DNA of 9,703 nt from Spirochaetaceae bacterium (lineage in GTDB: Bacteria; Spirochaetota; Spirochaetia; Treponematales; Breznakiellaceae). The position numbers and the translations under genes are program-made. Below are positions 1-5,459 of this stretch, piece by piece (position 1 is the stretch's first letter; every line of letters begins with the position of its first letter). Under the pieces are notes generated by a model that saw only the letters and a list, made by a program, of their open reading frames with translations, ran no database searches and was not told the origin of the DNA. The stretch is from positions 1 through 9,703 of the forward strand of contig JAITNZ010000171.1 in NCBI GenBank assembly GCA_031290205.1, in the 5' to 3' direction.

Positions 1-62
1 CCCCCTACGGGCGCACTGCGTTGCGCCCTACCCCCTCTGCGGGGGGTATCCCCCCGCAACGC
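1..62 (-). repeat. GC-rich structured repeat downstream of tcdA (copy 1)
   Basis: Read on the minus strand, this matches 4291-4353 on the plus strand. Shared blocks are GGGGCGTTGCGGGG, CGCAGAGGGGGTAG and CGTAGGGGG. It contains two perfect stems: GGGCGCA/TGCGCCC (9-15 with 22-28) and an 8-bp stem with a 3-base loop (39-46 with 50-57). It lies downstream of tcdA in the direction of tcdA transcription, as the second copy lies downstream of the second lipoprotein gene. It could be a dispersed 3'-end element. The true outer boundary may be off the window edge. Confidence 0.6.
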
Positions 63-109
63 CCCCCTCGTCAGCAATAGAGCATTATCACACTTTTGGA
101 ATTTACCCA

Positions 110-134
110 GAAAAATAAACAGCGCCTAAGGCGC
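110..134 (-). terminator. Possible terminator of tcdA
   Basis: On the minus strand the stem GCGCC-TTA-GGCGC (134 to 122) is followed by TGTTTATTTTT, the layout of an intrinsic terminator, about 75 bases after the tcdA stop. The stem has only 5 bp and the T tract is interrupted, so it would be weak. Confidence 0.4.
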
Positions 135-207
135 AATAAATTGCACCCCCCGCCTGTGTCGGCGCGGGGGCAGCACCTGCGGGGGCGGCGCTTTCTTCAA
201 TAAACGG

Positions 208-1086
208 CTATACGGGCGGGGGCGGGGGCTCTGATAGCACATCATTTATCACAAAACTCGCGAGGATCATGCCGGCTGTCGCCGTTACCGTAACGGCGCT
301 GCCATTGATGATTTTTTTTGAGGAACACCACTCCTGCGCGCCGGCTTGGTTCTTTGCGGAACAGAGGCAGCGGGCGGCGCCGCATGAGCCGGCGGCTTCA
401 GCGCGTATCGGGAGGCGTTCTTTGCTGTAGACGACGGTCAAGCGCCCGGTGAAATTCCGCTTCCGCAAACCGTTGCGGACAAGGCGGGCGAGCGGGCAGC
501 GCGACGTTTCCCATATATCGGCGCTTCTAATCTGCGTGGGGTCGAGCTTCTGCGCCATCCCCATGCACGAGAATAGCTTTTTATGCAGAGCGGCGCTCCG
601 CTCGATTAAATCCAGCTTGTTGGTGAGGCTGTCGATTGCGTCGATGATATAGTCCGCATCTTCCAGCGCGAATTCTTTTGCGCTTTCCGCTGAAAAAACA
701 CGGCACAGCGCGCTAATCCTGCAACCAGGGTTTATTTCCAAAAGGCGGGAGCGAAGCGCCCGAGCTTTGAATTCGCCGATGGTTTTTGTCGTCGCCTGCG
801 CCTGCCGGTTTATGTTCGTCACGCAGACCGTATCCGAATCAACCAGCGTAAGTGCGCCCACGCCTGAACGGACGAGCGCCTCCGCGCACCAGCTTCCCAC
901 GCCGCCTAAGCCGAACACCATCACCTTGCTACCCGCCAATCGCTCGATACCCTCGTTACCGGTGATGAGCGCGAGCCTCTGTAGTATTTTTTCCCTCTTG
1001 AAGAGGGGGGATGGGGAATGGGGGATGGGGAATGGGGAAAGATTACACTCAGAAATCTTTTTTCGCTGCTCATTGCCCTCGTTCAT
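208..1086 (-). CDS. tcdA: tRNA threonylcarbamoyladenosine dehydratase (TcdA/CsdL, E1-like ThiF family)
   Basis: An E1-like ATP-dependent enzyme of 292 residues; E. coli TcdA has 268. The family cyclises t6A37 to ct6A37 in ANN-decoding tRNAs, in the cytoplasm. The glycine-rich nucleotide loop GLGGVGSW is at 59-66. LVDSDTVCVTNINRQ (81-95) carries the acidic and Asn/Arg residues that bind ATP, and IIDAIDS (147-153) and LDPTQI (181-186) are typical of TcdA rather than MoeB or ThiF. The C-terminal half is cysteine-rich (C235, C240, C242, C254), which may be a local peculiarity. ATG at 1086 follows AGGAATTAGGA, a usable ribosome binding site, and I see no later ATG, GTG or TTG before the conserved region. 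Residues about 17-28 (SPFPIPHSPSPL) are encoded by a heptameric DNA repeat, and the last residues PPPPPV by another G/C-rich tract, so both ends look repeat-derived. Transcribed alone, divergently from murJ. Confidence 0.85.
   Translation of the reverse strand: MNEGNEQRKKISECNLSPFPIPHSPSPLFKREKILQRLALITGNEGIERLAGSKVMVFGLGGVGSWCAEALVRSGVGALTLVDSDTVCVTNINRQAQATTKTIGEFKARALRSRLLEINPGCRISALCRVFSAESAKEFALEDADYIIDAIDSLTNKLDLIERSAALHKKLFSCMGMAQKLDPTQIRSADIWETSRCPLARLVRNGLRKRNFTGRLTVVYSKERLPIRAEAAGSCGAARCLCSAKNQAGAQEWCSSKKIINGSAVTVTATAGMILASFVINDVLSEPPPPPV
1006..1040. repeat. Heptameric G-rich tandem repeat inside tcdA 5' end
   Basis: Five 7-base units (GGGGGAT, GGGGAAT, GGGGGAT, GGGGAAT, GGGGAAA) on the plus strand. 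The array lies in the tcdA coding strand complement and encodes a Pro/Ser/Phe-rich stretch near the N-terminus. It is preceded by a short palindrome CCCTCTT-G-AAGAGGG (993-1007). Runs of four or more Gs at regular spacing could form a G-quadruplex. Confidence 0.8.
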
Positions 1087-1146
1087 TCCTAATTCCTCAC
1101 TCCTCTTGCATATCGCAAGCTCAAAACCTGTTTCCTATTTTGAAGA

Positions 1147-1169
1147 GGGGGATGGGGGATGGGGGATGG
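1147..1169. repeat. Second heptameric G-rich tandem repeat
   Basis: Three perfect units of GGGGGAT plus a partial one on the plus strand, in the tcdA-murJ intergenic region. The flank TTTGAAGAGG resembles CTTGAAGAGG next to the 1006-1040 array, so the two look like copies of one dispersed repeat. The four G runs meet the simple G-quadruplex pattern. Confidence 0.75.
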
Positions 1170-1214
1170 ATAAGATTTTACTTTGATATATCAGCATATC
1201 TCATGGAATATTAC

Positions 1215-1220
1215 TATAAT
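1215..1220 (+). promoter_or_regulatory. Possible -10 box upstream of murJ
   Basis: A perfect TATAAT lies in an AT-rich stretch (1175-1225), 133 bases before the murJ start. I find no -35 at 16-18 bases, and no TG extension, so this is tentative. If used, the heptamer array at 1231-1293 would be in the murJ leader. Confidence 0.25.
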
Positions 1221-1230
1221 CCGAAGTAAA

Positions 1231-1293
1231 CCCCCTTTTCCCTTTTCCCTTTTCCCTCTTCCCTCTTCCCTTTTCCCTTTTCCCCGTTCCCCC
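1231..1293. repeat. Third heptameric array (C-rich on plus strand) before murJ
   Basis: Eight consecutive 7-base units: CCCTTTT three times, CCCTCTT twice, CCCTTTT twice, then CCCCGTT, followed by CCCCC. The minus strand is therefore a purine-only G-rich strand. A small hairpin GCCGC-TAC-GCGGC (1294-1306) follows directly. The array sits 60 bases before the murJ start. Copy number of such tandem units can vary by slippage. Confidence 0.85.
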
Positions 1294-1353
1294 GCCGCTA
1301 CGCGGCGCTCTTCCAAGTATTGCAAAACCCTCCCCTTTTTGCAAGAATGAAGC

Positions 1354-2916
1354 ATGTCAACCGGGCGCGCGCTTCTCCGTTCAGGCTCCGCACTTTCTCT
1401 TTTAACGTTGGTCTCCCGCGTGCTGGGGCTCTTGCGCGAGATGACGAAAGCGGCATTGCTCGGCACGGGCGCCCTCTCCGACGCCTTTTCCATCGCGTTC
1501 ATGCTGCCGAACCTCTTCCGCCGCCTTTTTGCCGAAGGCTCCATCGCCGTCGCGTTCATACCCACCTTCAAAGAATACCTGCTTGCCGGCGAACACCGCG
1601 AAACGCGGGAATTCCTCTGCTGTTTCTGGACATTCCTCTCGTTCTTCGCCTCAATCGCCGTCATGCTCGGCATCCTCTGCGCTCCCCTCATCATGCCCGT
1701 ATTCGGCATCACCGAGATGGACGAAACCGTGCTCCTCACACGGATAATGTTTCCCTTTTTGCTCTTCATCTCGATAGCCGCCTTCTTTCAGGGCATCCTC
1801 AACAGCGTCCGCGTCTTCGCCCCCTCAGCCTTCGCCCCCATCGTGCTGAACATCGTTACCATAGCCTCGGCGTGGCTGCTCAGCCCCCTCACCGGCAACC
1901 CCGCGCGGGCGATGGCGATAGGCATTTTTGCCGGCGGCTTCCTCGAAGCGGCTGTCCAGCTTCCCTTCGTCATCAAAAGAGGGTTTTCGTTTTCGTGGGC
2001 GCCGCTCGGACGAGCAATGCGAAACAGCGGCACCAAAAAGGTGTTGCGCCTCGTGGGACCGACGATCATCGGGATGGCGGCATATCAGCTCAACGACCTC
2101 GTATCCACCGCGCTTGCCGGCAATGCGGGGAGCGGCGTCGTCTCCAGCTTGCAGTATTCGCTGCGCTTGCAGGAATTGATACTCGGCATCTTCGCCGTCT
2201 CGATAGGCACCGTCCTCCTCCCCGAACTTGCCGAAAAAGCAAAAACCGGCGACTGGGCGGCATACAATAGCCGACTCTCCGATGCGATTGCGATTATCGC
2301 CCTCATCACGATTCCCGTCATCTTTTTTTCACTTGTTGAAGGCGAATCGCTCATCCGCCTGCTCTTCCAGAGCCGAAAGTTTGATGAAGAATCCGTCGCC
2401 CTCACGCTGGACGCCTTCACCTTTCATATCAGCGGCTTGTTCTTCATCGCCCTCAACCGGATACTCGCCCCCGCCTTCTACGCGCAGAGCGATTCCGTCT
2501 CGCCCACCCTCGCCGGGCTCCTCTCGTTTGCCGTCAACATCGCGCTCGCCTTCGCCCTCTCCGGTCCGATGAAAGGCGGCGGCATCGCCCTCTCGCTTTC
2601 TCTGGCGGGCTTGGTAAACACCGCTTGCCTCTTGTGGTTTTTACAACGCAACAAAAACATCGCGATACGAGCGCTCCTGGGCGGCGTTCTCGCGTACATC
2701 GTCAAAATAGGCGCTGTGTCGCTCGCCGCAAGCATCCCGCTGATATTTGTTTCGCCGCTCGTCCGCCGTTTGATAGCGCACTTGAGTTTGAAGGGGCGCC
2801 TCTGGACGCAAGCGCTCCCCCTCCTCAGCTCGTTTATCGTTTTCGCGGCGGCGGGAATCTTCCTTTTAATCCTCACCCGCGATAGGTATGTGAAGAGGCT
2901 GTTTCATCAGGGATGA
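1354..2916 (+). CDS. murJ: Lipid II flippase MurJ (MviN family, MOP superfamily)
   Basis: Integral inner-membrane protein of 520 residues (E. coli 511) that moves undecaprenyl-linked peptidoglycan precursor to the outer leaflet. The N-terminal signature is clear: LVSRVLGLLRE (19-29), SDAFSIAFMLPNLFRRLFAEG (42-62). Residues S21, R22, R28, D43 and R56 sit at the spacing of E. coli MurJ S17, R18, R24, D39 and R52, which are functionally important. R271 in QYSLRLQEL matches the region of E. coli R270. Many hydrophobic helices follow through to about residue 510, consistent with the 14-helix fold. ATG 1354 gives the family's normal N-terminus. The upstream AAGAATGAAG is only a weak ribosome binding site. 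The stop is followed by a short stem GCGCC/GGCGC (2919-2931) with no T tract. Transcribed singly or from an unclear promoter in 1170-1350. Confidence 0.95.
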   Translation: MSTGRALLRSGSALSLLTLVSRVLGLLREMTKAALLGTGALSDAFSIAFMLPNLFRRLFAEGSIAVAFIPTFKEYLLAGEHRETREFLCCFWTFLSFFASIAVMLGILCAPLIMPVFGITEMDETVLLTRIMFPFLLFISIAAFFQGILNSVRVFAPSAFAPIVLNIVTIASAWLLSPLTGNPARAMAIGIFAGGFLEAAVQLPFVIKRGFSFSWAPLGRAMRNSGTKKVLRLVGPTIIGMAAYQLNDLVSTALAGNAGSGVVSSLQYSLRLQELILGIFAVSIGTVLLPELAEKAKTGDWAAYNSRLSDAIAIIALITIPVIFFSLVEGESLIRLLFQSRKFDEESVALTLDAFTFHISGLFFIALNRILAPAFYAQSDSVSPTLAGLLSFAVNIALAFALSGPMKGGGIALSLSLAGLVNTACLLWFLQRNKNIAIRALLGGVLAYIVKIGAVSLAASIPLIFVSPLVRRLIAHLSLKGRLWTQALPLLSSFIVFAAAGIFLLILTRDRYVKRLFHQG

Positions 2917-2971
2917 AAGCGCCTCTGGCGCCCTGCAACGCCCTCCGGCTCGTGTGGGAAGGGGCAAATTT

Positions 2972-3009
2972 TCGCACAATTTGTTGAATTTTTCCAAAAA
3001 ATCGCACAA
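2972..3009 (+). promoter_or_regulatory. Direct repeat TCGCACAA upstream of lipoprotein promoter
   Basis: TCGCACAA occurs at 2972-2979 and 3002-3009, 30 bases apart (about three helical turns). The nearer copy ends 6 bases before the -35 box. The DNA between is A/T-rich with T5 and A6 tracts. This geometry fits an activator site or UP element, but the repeat is short and could be chance. Confidence 0.3.
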
Positions 3010-3015
3010 ACCTAC

Positions 3016-3044
3016 TTGACATATAATTAAATTCAGTTTACAAT
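3016..3044 (+). promoter_or_regulatory. Sigma70-type promoter of the lipoprotein pair
   Basis: A perfect -35 TTGACA (3016-3021), a 17-base spacer, and -10 TACAAT (3039-3044, five of six consensus). Transcription should start near 3051, giving a leader of roughly 104 bases before the first lipoprotein start. The leader contains several small G/C stems but no riboswitch I can name. Confidence 0.75.
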
Positions 3045-3154
3045 AAGTCATTGCTCAAAAGCTGTAATTTGCGTAGCTTTGCGGCGGAGAAGAGCTTGCC
3101 CGTATGGGGGCTATAAACAAAGGCGGCGGGGAAGACCGCAGAGGAGATTTCTTT

Positions 3155-3670
3155 ATGAAAAAGCAACTTTTATTTTGGGGAATGTTAATCGCGTTCGTCG
3201 GGGGGCTCGGTCTGTTTACTGCGTGTACACAGGCAGCTGGAACCGATGCCGCGAAGGAGGTGGTGAATGGGGATACCACCGGAACAGGGGATAGTGATCG
3301 TCCCACGGTTGACATCATCGGCGAGTGGGAAAAAGACTGGGAGGGAACATCGGGCGCAGGAGATTTTGATACAATCACCATTGAATTTACCAAGACGAGA
3401 TGGACGGCGTACCTTAGTGGAGACGACGACGGTGTTCAATTTTGTTCAGGACCCGCCTACGCCATGTATGAAGATGGCAAGCTGTACTTGGAACTAGACA
3501 CAGGGATCGGTGGACTGTCATTAAAAACGATCTTTACGGCTGAGTTTAAGGTTACTCTAGATGCGAAGAAGGAGAACGCGACTTTTGCTAACTCACAATT
3601 CGTGGCAAGCTTCGACACCGGTCATGGCAAGTTGAATGATATATTTAAGGGAGTATGGGAAAAACTGTGA
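3155..3670 (+). CDS. Small lipoprotein, function unknown (first of a pair)
   Basis: 171 residues from ATG 3155, which has a good ribosome binding site (GAGGAGA, 3141-3147) and starts a lipoprotein signal peptide: MKK, a hydrophobic core, and a lipobox LFTAC with C24 as the lipidated cysteine. An in-frame ATG at 3104 would add 17 charged residues before the signal and is rejected. After a Gly/Thr/Asp-rich linker (about 25-50) comes an alternating hydrophobic pattern, IIGEWEKDW, ITIEFTKTRWTAYL, KLYLELDTG, FKVTLDAKK, ending IFKGVWEKL. This suggests a small beta-sandwich or lipocalin-like barrel; that is inference from pattern only. The gene ends inside the next gene (16-base overlap), so the two are probably co-transcribed and translationally coupled. 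Product should be membrane-anchored on the periplasmic or outer face. No family recognised. Confidence 0.8.
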   Translation: MKKQLLFWGMLIAFVGGLGLFTACTQAAGTDAAKEVVNGDTTGTGDSDRPTVDIIGEWEKDWEGTSGAGDFDTITIEFTKTRWTAYLSGDDDGVQFCSGPAYAMYEDGKLYLELDTGIGGLSLKTIFTAEFKVTLDAKKENATFANSQFVASFDTGHGKLNDIFKGVWEKL

Positions 3671-4230
3671 TAACAAAGCGTTTTTTTAAGGCGGCGCTCC
3701 TCCTCCTTATGGGGGCGTTGCTTTTTTCCTGCACGATGTCCGAAGAAAGGTCTATTGACTCGATCTATTGCGGGACATATACCACGGACGAGTGTCCTGA
3801 AAACGGGCTTACGTTAAATGTGAGCGCTGATACCGCATCGGTTCCCGAGCGTAACATAAGCATTTCCGGCTTGTACACCGATGAGAAGCGCCCGATAAAA
3901 TGCGAGGGCGGCGGAGTTATCTCGGGAAGTTGGTCATTTATTTATAGTGATGCGTGGATACGGGCTGACAACCCTAAGGGCAAAGTCGGCTTCGTCTTAA
4001 ACGCATACGGAGGCGTTTACAAACTTTTCGGAATTGGCTATGTCGGCGGGGCGGAGCTTGTTCAGTACGTCCTTACCGACTCGGGGGTTACCCAAGTGAT
4101 TATCAGCATGGGTGCTACTGGCGCGATTGACATCACAGAAATGTACGACTTCGCGGGTATTCCCGGCGGCACAGACGGCATAACGGACATACGCGGAAAA
4201 GTCTTGCCGAATATTTCTTTAACGGGGTAA
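3655..4230 (+). CDS. Small lipoprotein, function unknown (second of a pair)
   Basis: 191 residues from ATG 3655, preceded by AAGGGAG (3647-3652). An in-frame GTG at 3667 overlaps the previous stop as GTGA and is an alternative start; either leaves a complete signal peptide (KRFFKAALLLLMGALLFSC) with lipidated Cys at residue 26 of the longer form. The mature part has two further cysteines early on (CGTY, DEC), which might form a disulfide in the periplasm, then Gly-rich beta-type sequence (GGGVISGSWSFIYSDAWI, NAYGGVYKLFGIGYVGG). I recognise no family and see no clear sequence similarity to the preceding lipoprotein apart from the signal peptide type. Its tight overlap with that gene suggests that the two proteins are made together and may act together; that is inference. 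Confidence 0.75.
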   Translation: MGKTVITKRFFKAALLLLMGALLFSCTMSEERSIDSIYCGTYTTDECPENGLTLNVSADTASVPERNISISGLYTDEKRPIKCEGGGVISGSWSFIYSDAWIRADNPKGKVGFVLNAYGGVYKLFGIGYVGGAELVQYVLTDSGVTQVIISMGATGAIDITEMYDFAGIPGGTDGITDIRGKVLPNISLTG

Positions 4231-4511
4231 ATTCTCAAGTGATACCTATATAGCTAACGGGGGGTCTGGGGGGCACCTCGCCCCCCCAGCGGGGCGTTGC
4301 GGGGCGGCGCATCGCAGAGGGGGTAGCGACGCAATTTTGCGGCGCGTAGGGGGAGACTTCCCCCCTCCTTATACTGGAGATTTCCATAGCGCCTACCTGA
4401 TTTACCCCGAATTTTGAAGTGCACCCCTTTAACACCAGACCCCTAACAGATGTCATAAAATTTGTTAGGAGTGCACCGCCTGTTTCAAAACACTTGGGGC
4501 AAGGAATAGCA
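4231..4511 (+). other. Gene-free stretch after the lipoprotein genes
   Basis: Contains the structured GC-rich repeat annotated separately at 4268-4353. From 4354 to 4511 the DNA is mixed in composition and shows no convincing coding frame, promoter or strong hairpin. The short open frames crossing it have no start signals or recognisable sequence. Confidence 0.6.
4268..4353 (+). repeat. GC-rich structured repeat downstream of lipoproteins (copy 2)
   Basis: Starts with a perfect hairpin GGGGGGC-ACCTC-GCCCCCC (4268-4286). It then matches the reverse complement of 1-62 over 4291-4353. The stem that is GGGCGCA/TGCGCCC in copy 1 is here a different stem, GCGACGCAA/TTGCGGCGC (4326-4345, one mismatch), so pairing is largely kept while sequence changes. 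It follows the second lipoprotein gene by 37 bases in the same orientation as copy 1 relative to tcdA. No T tract, so not a classic intrinsic terminator. Confidence 0.6.
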
Positions 4512-4588
4512 TCCGCGAATTGACGCGAATTATCATGAATGATTATATATCCGTATATTCATTCGCGTTAATTCGTGTAATTCGCGGA
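4512..4588. repeat. Extragenic palindrome with CGCGAATT arms
   Basis: Imperfect inverted repeat: arm 4512-4542 begins TCCGCGAATT, and arm 4559-4588 ends AATTCGCGGA, around an AT-rich loop. Each arm also holds internal near-repeats of CGCGAATT or ACGAATT spaced about 10 bases. A diverged relative appears at 9611-9700. It resembles a dispersed intergenic repeat rather than a gene. Confidence 0.65.
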
Positions 4589-4690
4589 CAAATTTCTTTC
4601 TCCGCCACAGGCGCTTTCATGCCGTGCCTTGGTAAGAGAATGGCGTTTACCGCTTATTTTCCATTTTTCATCCCCATTGATGGTCTGATA

Positions 4691-4825
4691 CCCCGCGCTC
4701 CTGTGATGCTCGTTACCGCGCACGTTTCTGTTAGGGCTTCACTGTCAGCCGTTAACCCCAACACCAACCCAATTCGTCCGAAAAGCCCTCACGCACTTGG
4801 GCTGTGGAGGATTATCCTAACGTAG
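4691..4825 (+). repeat. Repeat module X, copy 1 (no 173-bp element attached)
   Basis: Runs from CCCGCGCT..ATGCTCGTTACCGCGCAC through GTTAGGGCTTCACTGTCAGCC and AGCCCTCACGCACTTGGGC to ACGTAG. The same order occurs at 5117-5210 and, inverted, at 9260-9380. Internal complementarity AGGGCTT/AAGCCCT could fold it. In the two other complete copies the 173-bp element begins directly after ACGTAG; here it does not, so this is a candidate unoccupied or deleted site. Confidence 0.75.
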
Positions 4826-4837
4826 CGGGGGCGCACA

Positions 4838-4872
4838 GGCTCACCTAAAGGTGAACCTGCATTATTGTGCAG
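4838..4872 (+). other. Two adjacent hairpins
   Basis: GGCTCACCT-AA-AGGTGAACC (4838-4857, one mismatch) is followed at once by CTGCA-TTATTG-TGCAG (4857-4872). No T tract and no flanking gene, so role unknown. The next bases (GTGTTGGGTTGTTCTG, 4872-4887) resemble the inverse of part of module X. Confidence 0.4.
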
Positions 4873-4940
4873 TGTTGGGTTGTTCTGCGCCACGCCATGA
4901 ACGATTAGTCGCAACAACGCCCTTTCGTGCGCATTTATCA

Positions 4941-4961
4941 GGCGGGGGCGGGGAAGGCTTG
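4941..4961 (+). repeat. Solo end of the 173-bp element
   Basis: This 21-base stretch matches the outer part of the element's terminal inverted repeat (GGCGGGG.CGGGGAAGGCTTG) with one or two differences, then stops and is replaced by module Y. It looks like a remnant of a third element copy. Confidence 0.5.
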
Positions 4962-5116
4962 GGGGAAGGCTTTCTCGGTCGGCGCACGAACGCTACGCGC
5001 CCGCGCTGCCGCCATGCTCGTTACCGCGCACTTTACCGGGGGAAGGCTTTCTCGGTCAGCGGCACGAGCGCTACGCGCCCGCGCTCGCTGCCATCCACGT
5101 AGCCGCGCACTCTACT
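4961..5116 (+). repeat. Repeat module Y, two tandem copies
   Basis: Two direct repeats, 4961-5037 and 5038-5116, each starting GGGGGAAGGCTTTCTCGGTC and continuing GCACGA.CGCTACGCGCCCGCGCT...CCGCGCAC. A third copy lies inverted at 9361-9434, and a partial one at 9508-9539. The open frames through this stretch shift between copies and have no homologous sense, so I treat it as non-coding. Confidence 0.75.
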
Positions 5117-5210
5117 GTTAGGCTTCACTGTCAGCCAGCAACCCCAACGCCAGCCAGCTTCGTCGAGAAGCCCTCACGCACTTGGGCTGTGGAGGAATTT
5201 GCTGACGTAG
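5117..5210 (+). repeat. Repeat module X, copy 2
   Basis: From GTTAGGCTTCACTGTCAGCC to GCTGACGTAG, matching copy 1 (4730-4825) and inverted copy 3 (9260-9355) with scattered substitutions. The 173-bp element follows with no gap. Confidence 0.75.
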
Positions 5211-5383
5211 CGGGCGGGGCGGGGAAGGCTTGCCAGAAAGTATCACTGGTAACAAACTTTAGTCGGCTACTGCCGACATTCGGTTATGCATTTCCTAAGT
5301 TGCAGTAAAAACGTCCGACGAGGAAACGTACTTGCTTAGGAAATGGGTGCCCACTTTCTGGTAAGCCTTCCCCGCCCCGCCCG
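5211..5383 (+). mobile_element. MITE-like 173-bp element, copy A
   Basis: Terminal inverted repeats of 31 bases (5211-5241 and 5353-5383) with a single mismatch. Nested inside are an 11-bp pair CATTTCCTAAG/CTTAGGAAATG and a hairpin GTCGGC/GCCGAC (5262-5277), so a single strand would fold into a branched structure. It agrees with copy B (9087-9259, opposite orientation) at 168 of 173 positions by my alignment. No reading frame of note and no target-site duplication can be seen, because the flanks of both copies are themselves alike. MITE is the simplest reading; a structured RNA or a REP-like element is possible. Confidence 0.65.
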
Positions 5384-5384
5384 T

Positions 5385-5406
5385 CCCCGCGATTAAAATC
5401 GCGGGG
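5385..5406. other. Perfect 10-bp hairpin next to element A
   Basis: Arms CCCCGCGATT and AATCGCGGGG with a 2-base loop (AA). Present with the same arms at 9064-9085. It stands between the element and the start region of wbaP, and could act as a cruciform or insulating stem. It has no T tract on the plus strand. Confidence 0.65.
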
Positions 5407-5444
5407 GGCAGCTCAAGCGTGGGAGTTGCTGAAGGTATTTTTTC

Positions 5445-5453
5445 TGGTATAAT
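5445..5453 (+). promoter_or_regulatory. Extended -10 promoter of wbaP
   Basis: TGGTATAAT is a perfect extended -10 (TG-n-TATAAT). A weak -35 TTGCTG (5426-5431) lies 16 bases upstream and belongs to the inverted-repeat arm. The expected start of transcription falls at or within a base or two of the ATG at 5460, so the mRNA may be leaderless. Confidence 0.65.
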
Positions 5454-5459
5454 GAAAAC

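Larger units (their letters stand above)
5038..5435 (+). repeat. Left arm of composite inverted repeat
   Basis: Module Y, module X, the 173-bp element, a perfect hairpin, and a tail ending GGGAGTTGCTGAAGG appear in this order. The same order occurs inverted at 9034-9434. The arms enclose wbaP, the secreted protein gene and larA. Similarity stops inside the wbaP promoter region. Confidence 0.8.

Noticed and set aside
1320..2270. 316-codon open frame overlapping murJ in another frame
   Set aside because: Arg/His/Pro-rich composition typical of an out-of-frame reading of GC-rich coding DNA. It lies over the well-conserved murJ.
2919..2931. Stem GCGCC-TCT-GGCGC after murJ as a terminator
   Set aside because: Only 5 bp and no following T tract, so not supportable as an intrinsic terminator.
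3051..3154. Possible cyclic-di-GMP (GEMM-I) riboswitch: CGCAAAGCTACG and GGGCAAG on the minus strand
   Set aside because: Only part of the motif is present, the receptor half is missing, and the strand points into the 3' end of murJ rather than to a gene start.
3104..3154. Upstream ATG for the first lipoprotein
   Set aside because: It would put 17 charged and glycine-rich residues before the signal peptide. ATG 3155 has a good ribosome binding site and a normal lipoprotein signal.
4961..5116. Tandem repeats considered as a CRISPR array
   Set aside because: Only two units of about 78 bases joined directly, with no short constant repeat separated by unique spacers and no cas genes.
4520..5121. 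Open frames of 64-101 codons in the repeat region
   Set aside because: They run across repeat module boundaries, shift frame between repeat copies, and have no ribosome binding sites or known sequence features.
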